DNA from: an uncultured Clostridia bacterium
GTDB lineage: Bacteria > Bacillota > Clostridia > Christensenellales > Borkfalkiaceae
Assembly: GCA_947630775.1 (NCBI GenBank)
Contig: CANRIY010000034.1
Coordinates: forward strand, 1-13,938
Direction of reading: 5' to 3'
DNA: 13,938 nucleotides
In this document: in pieces, positions 13,257 through 13,938 of the stretch
Position numbering within the stretch: the first letter of the stretch is position 1
Layout of the letters: every line of letters begins with the position of its first letter
Program-made: the position numbers and the translations under genes
The notes under the pieces: generated by a model
The model's input: only the letters and a program-made list of their open reading frames with translations
Databases searched by the model: none
Told to the model about the DNA's origin: nothing

Positions 13257-13938
13257 CTATTCATCGAACACGGAGAGTTGTTTTTTGACGGATTCGGGCA
13301 TCTTCATGCCCATGTGCTCATAGCCGCCCTTCAGGCAGATCCTGCCGCGCGGCGTGCGGGCGATGAAGCCGAGCTGGATCAAATAGGGTTCATAGACGTC
13401 GAGAATGGTGTTGACGTCCTCGTTGATCGTCGCGGCGAGCGTATCCAGCCCCGCGGGCCCGCCGTTGAATTTTTCAATGAGGGCGCGAAGCAGATTTCTG
13501 TCCGTCTCGTCGAGCCCGAGCCCGTCGATCTCCATCTTGCGGAGCGCGCTGTCCGCGTCTTCTACCGTGATCGAACTGCTCCCGCGGACGGCGGAAAAGT
13601 CGCGCACCCGCTTCAAAAGCCTGTTAGCGATCCGTGGAGTCCCGCGGCTGCGGCGGGCGATCTCGTAGCTTCCCTCCTCTTCGACGGAGATCCCGAGCGT
13701 CTTTGCAGACCGCGCAACGATCTTCTGGAGCTCCGAAGGGGTATACATGTCGAGGCGGCACATGATGCCGAACCTGTCGCGCAGAGGGCTCGAGAGCATG
13801 CCCGCCCGCGTCGTCGCCCCGATCAGGGTGAACCGCTTGAGGGGGAGGCGGATGTTCCGCGCCATGGGGCCCTTCCCCACGATGATATCGAGGGCGAAAT
13901 CTTCCATGGCGGAATAGAGCGTTTCCTCCACCGTGCGG
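13257..13938 (-). CDS. ruvB: Holliday junction branch migration helicase RuvB (C-terminal part)
   Basis: This is the AAA+ motor of the RuvAB complex, which drives branch migration at Holliday junctions. Only the last ~227 codons are in the window; the gene continues past the right edge (the family is usually about 330-350 residues). The visible part begins RTVEETLYSAMEDF, matching the family's TVEE-LYPAMEDF just after the Walker B region. It contains sensor-1 TLIGATTRAG, LSSPLRDRFG with the arginine finger, the sensor-2 region SRGTPRIANRLLKRVRDF, and a C-terminal winged helix (GLDTLAATINEDVNTILDVYEPYLIQLGFIARTPRGR). The GTG at 13931 is internal, not a start. The normal end KGGYEHMG is followed by a ~20-residue tail and a TAG stop. 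Confidence 0.97.
   Translation of the reverse strand, partial: RTVEETLYSAMEDFALDIIVGKGPMARNIRLPLKRFTLIGATTRAGMLSSPLRDRFGIMCRLDMYTPSELQKIVARSAKTLGISVEEEGSYEIARRSRGTPRIANRLLKRVRDFSAVRGSSSITVEDADSALRKMEIDGLGLDETDRNLLRALIEKFNGGPAGLDTLAATINEDVNTILDVYEPYLIQLGFIARTPRGRICLKGGYEHMGMKMPESVKKQLSVFDE

Overview
The window is a run of minus-strand housekeeping genes from a GC-rich member of the Clostridia (Firmicutes/Bacillota). The placement rests on gene content and order: ruvB-queA-tgt-yajC-(TIGR04086-type membrane protein)-scfA-scfB-secD-secF-recJ-rel. The yajC/scfA/scfB/secDF stretch, with its six-cysteine SCIFF peptide and radical-SAM maturase, is characteristic of Clostridia. The high GC and the intergenic palindromic repeats would fit an uncultured gut lineage (for example Christensenellales-like), but that finer placement is a guess.

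Layout in transcription order, right to left: the C-terminal two thirds of ruvB (cut by the window end); a 675-bp gene-free stretch of repeats; queA; a ~500-bp gene-free stretch of related repeats; tgt; yajC with its own promoter; a small four-helix membrane protein; scfA with its own strong promoter; an intrinsic terminator; scfB; a promoter; overlapping secD-secF; an intrinsic terminator; recJ and rel, one base apart. The left edge again carries repeat sequence.

Functions: RuvB resolves Holliday junctions. QueA and Tgt make queuosine in tRNA. YajC, SecD and SecF are accessory subunits of the Sec translocase. ScfA/ScfB are a ranthipeptide (SCIFF) precursor and its thioether-forming maturase. 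RecJ is the single-strand 5'-3' exonuclease. Rel makes and degrades (p)ppGpp. All intact genes look functional, but SecD and SecF are divergent, and SecF lacks the usual transmembrane Asp of its NDT motif.

The least ordinary content is non-coding. Two 185-bp elements lie just upstream of tgt (11066-11250) and queA (12594-12778). They share a nearly identical central block, while their stems differ in sequence and mostly keep base-pairing (one stem of the tgt copy has an internal mismatch), a covariation-like pattern. Half of a third copy abuts the rel stop codon. Around them are shared palindromic modules, including an inverted pair matching at 47 of 49 positions and a ~111-bp cluster of stem-loops apparently inserted into another repeat. 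A second theme is terminator hairpins placed directly before start codons (recJ, scfB, TIGR04086 gene), which suggests attenuation between genes of the cluster.
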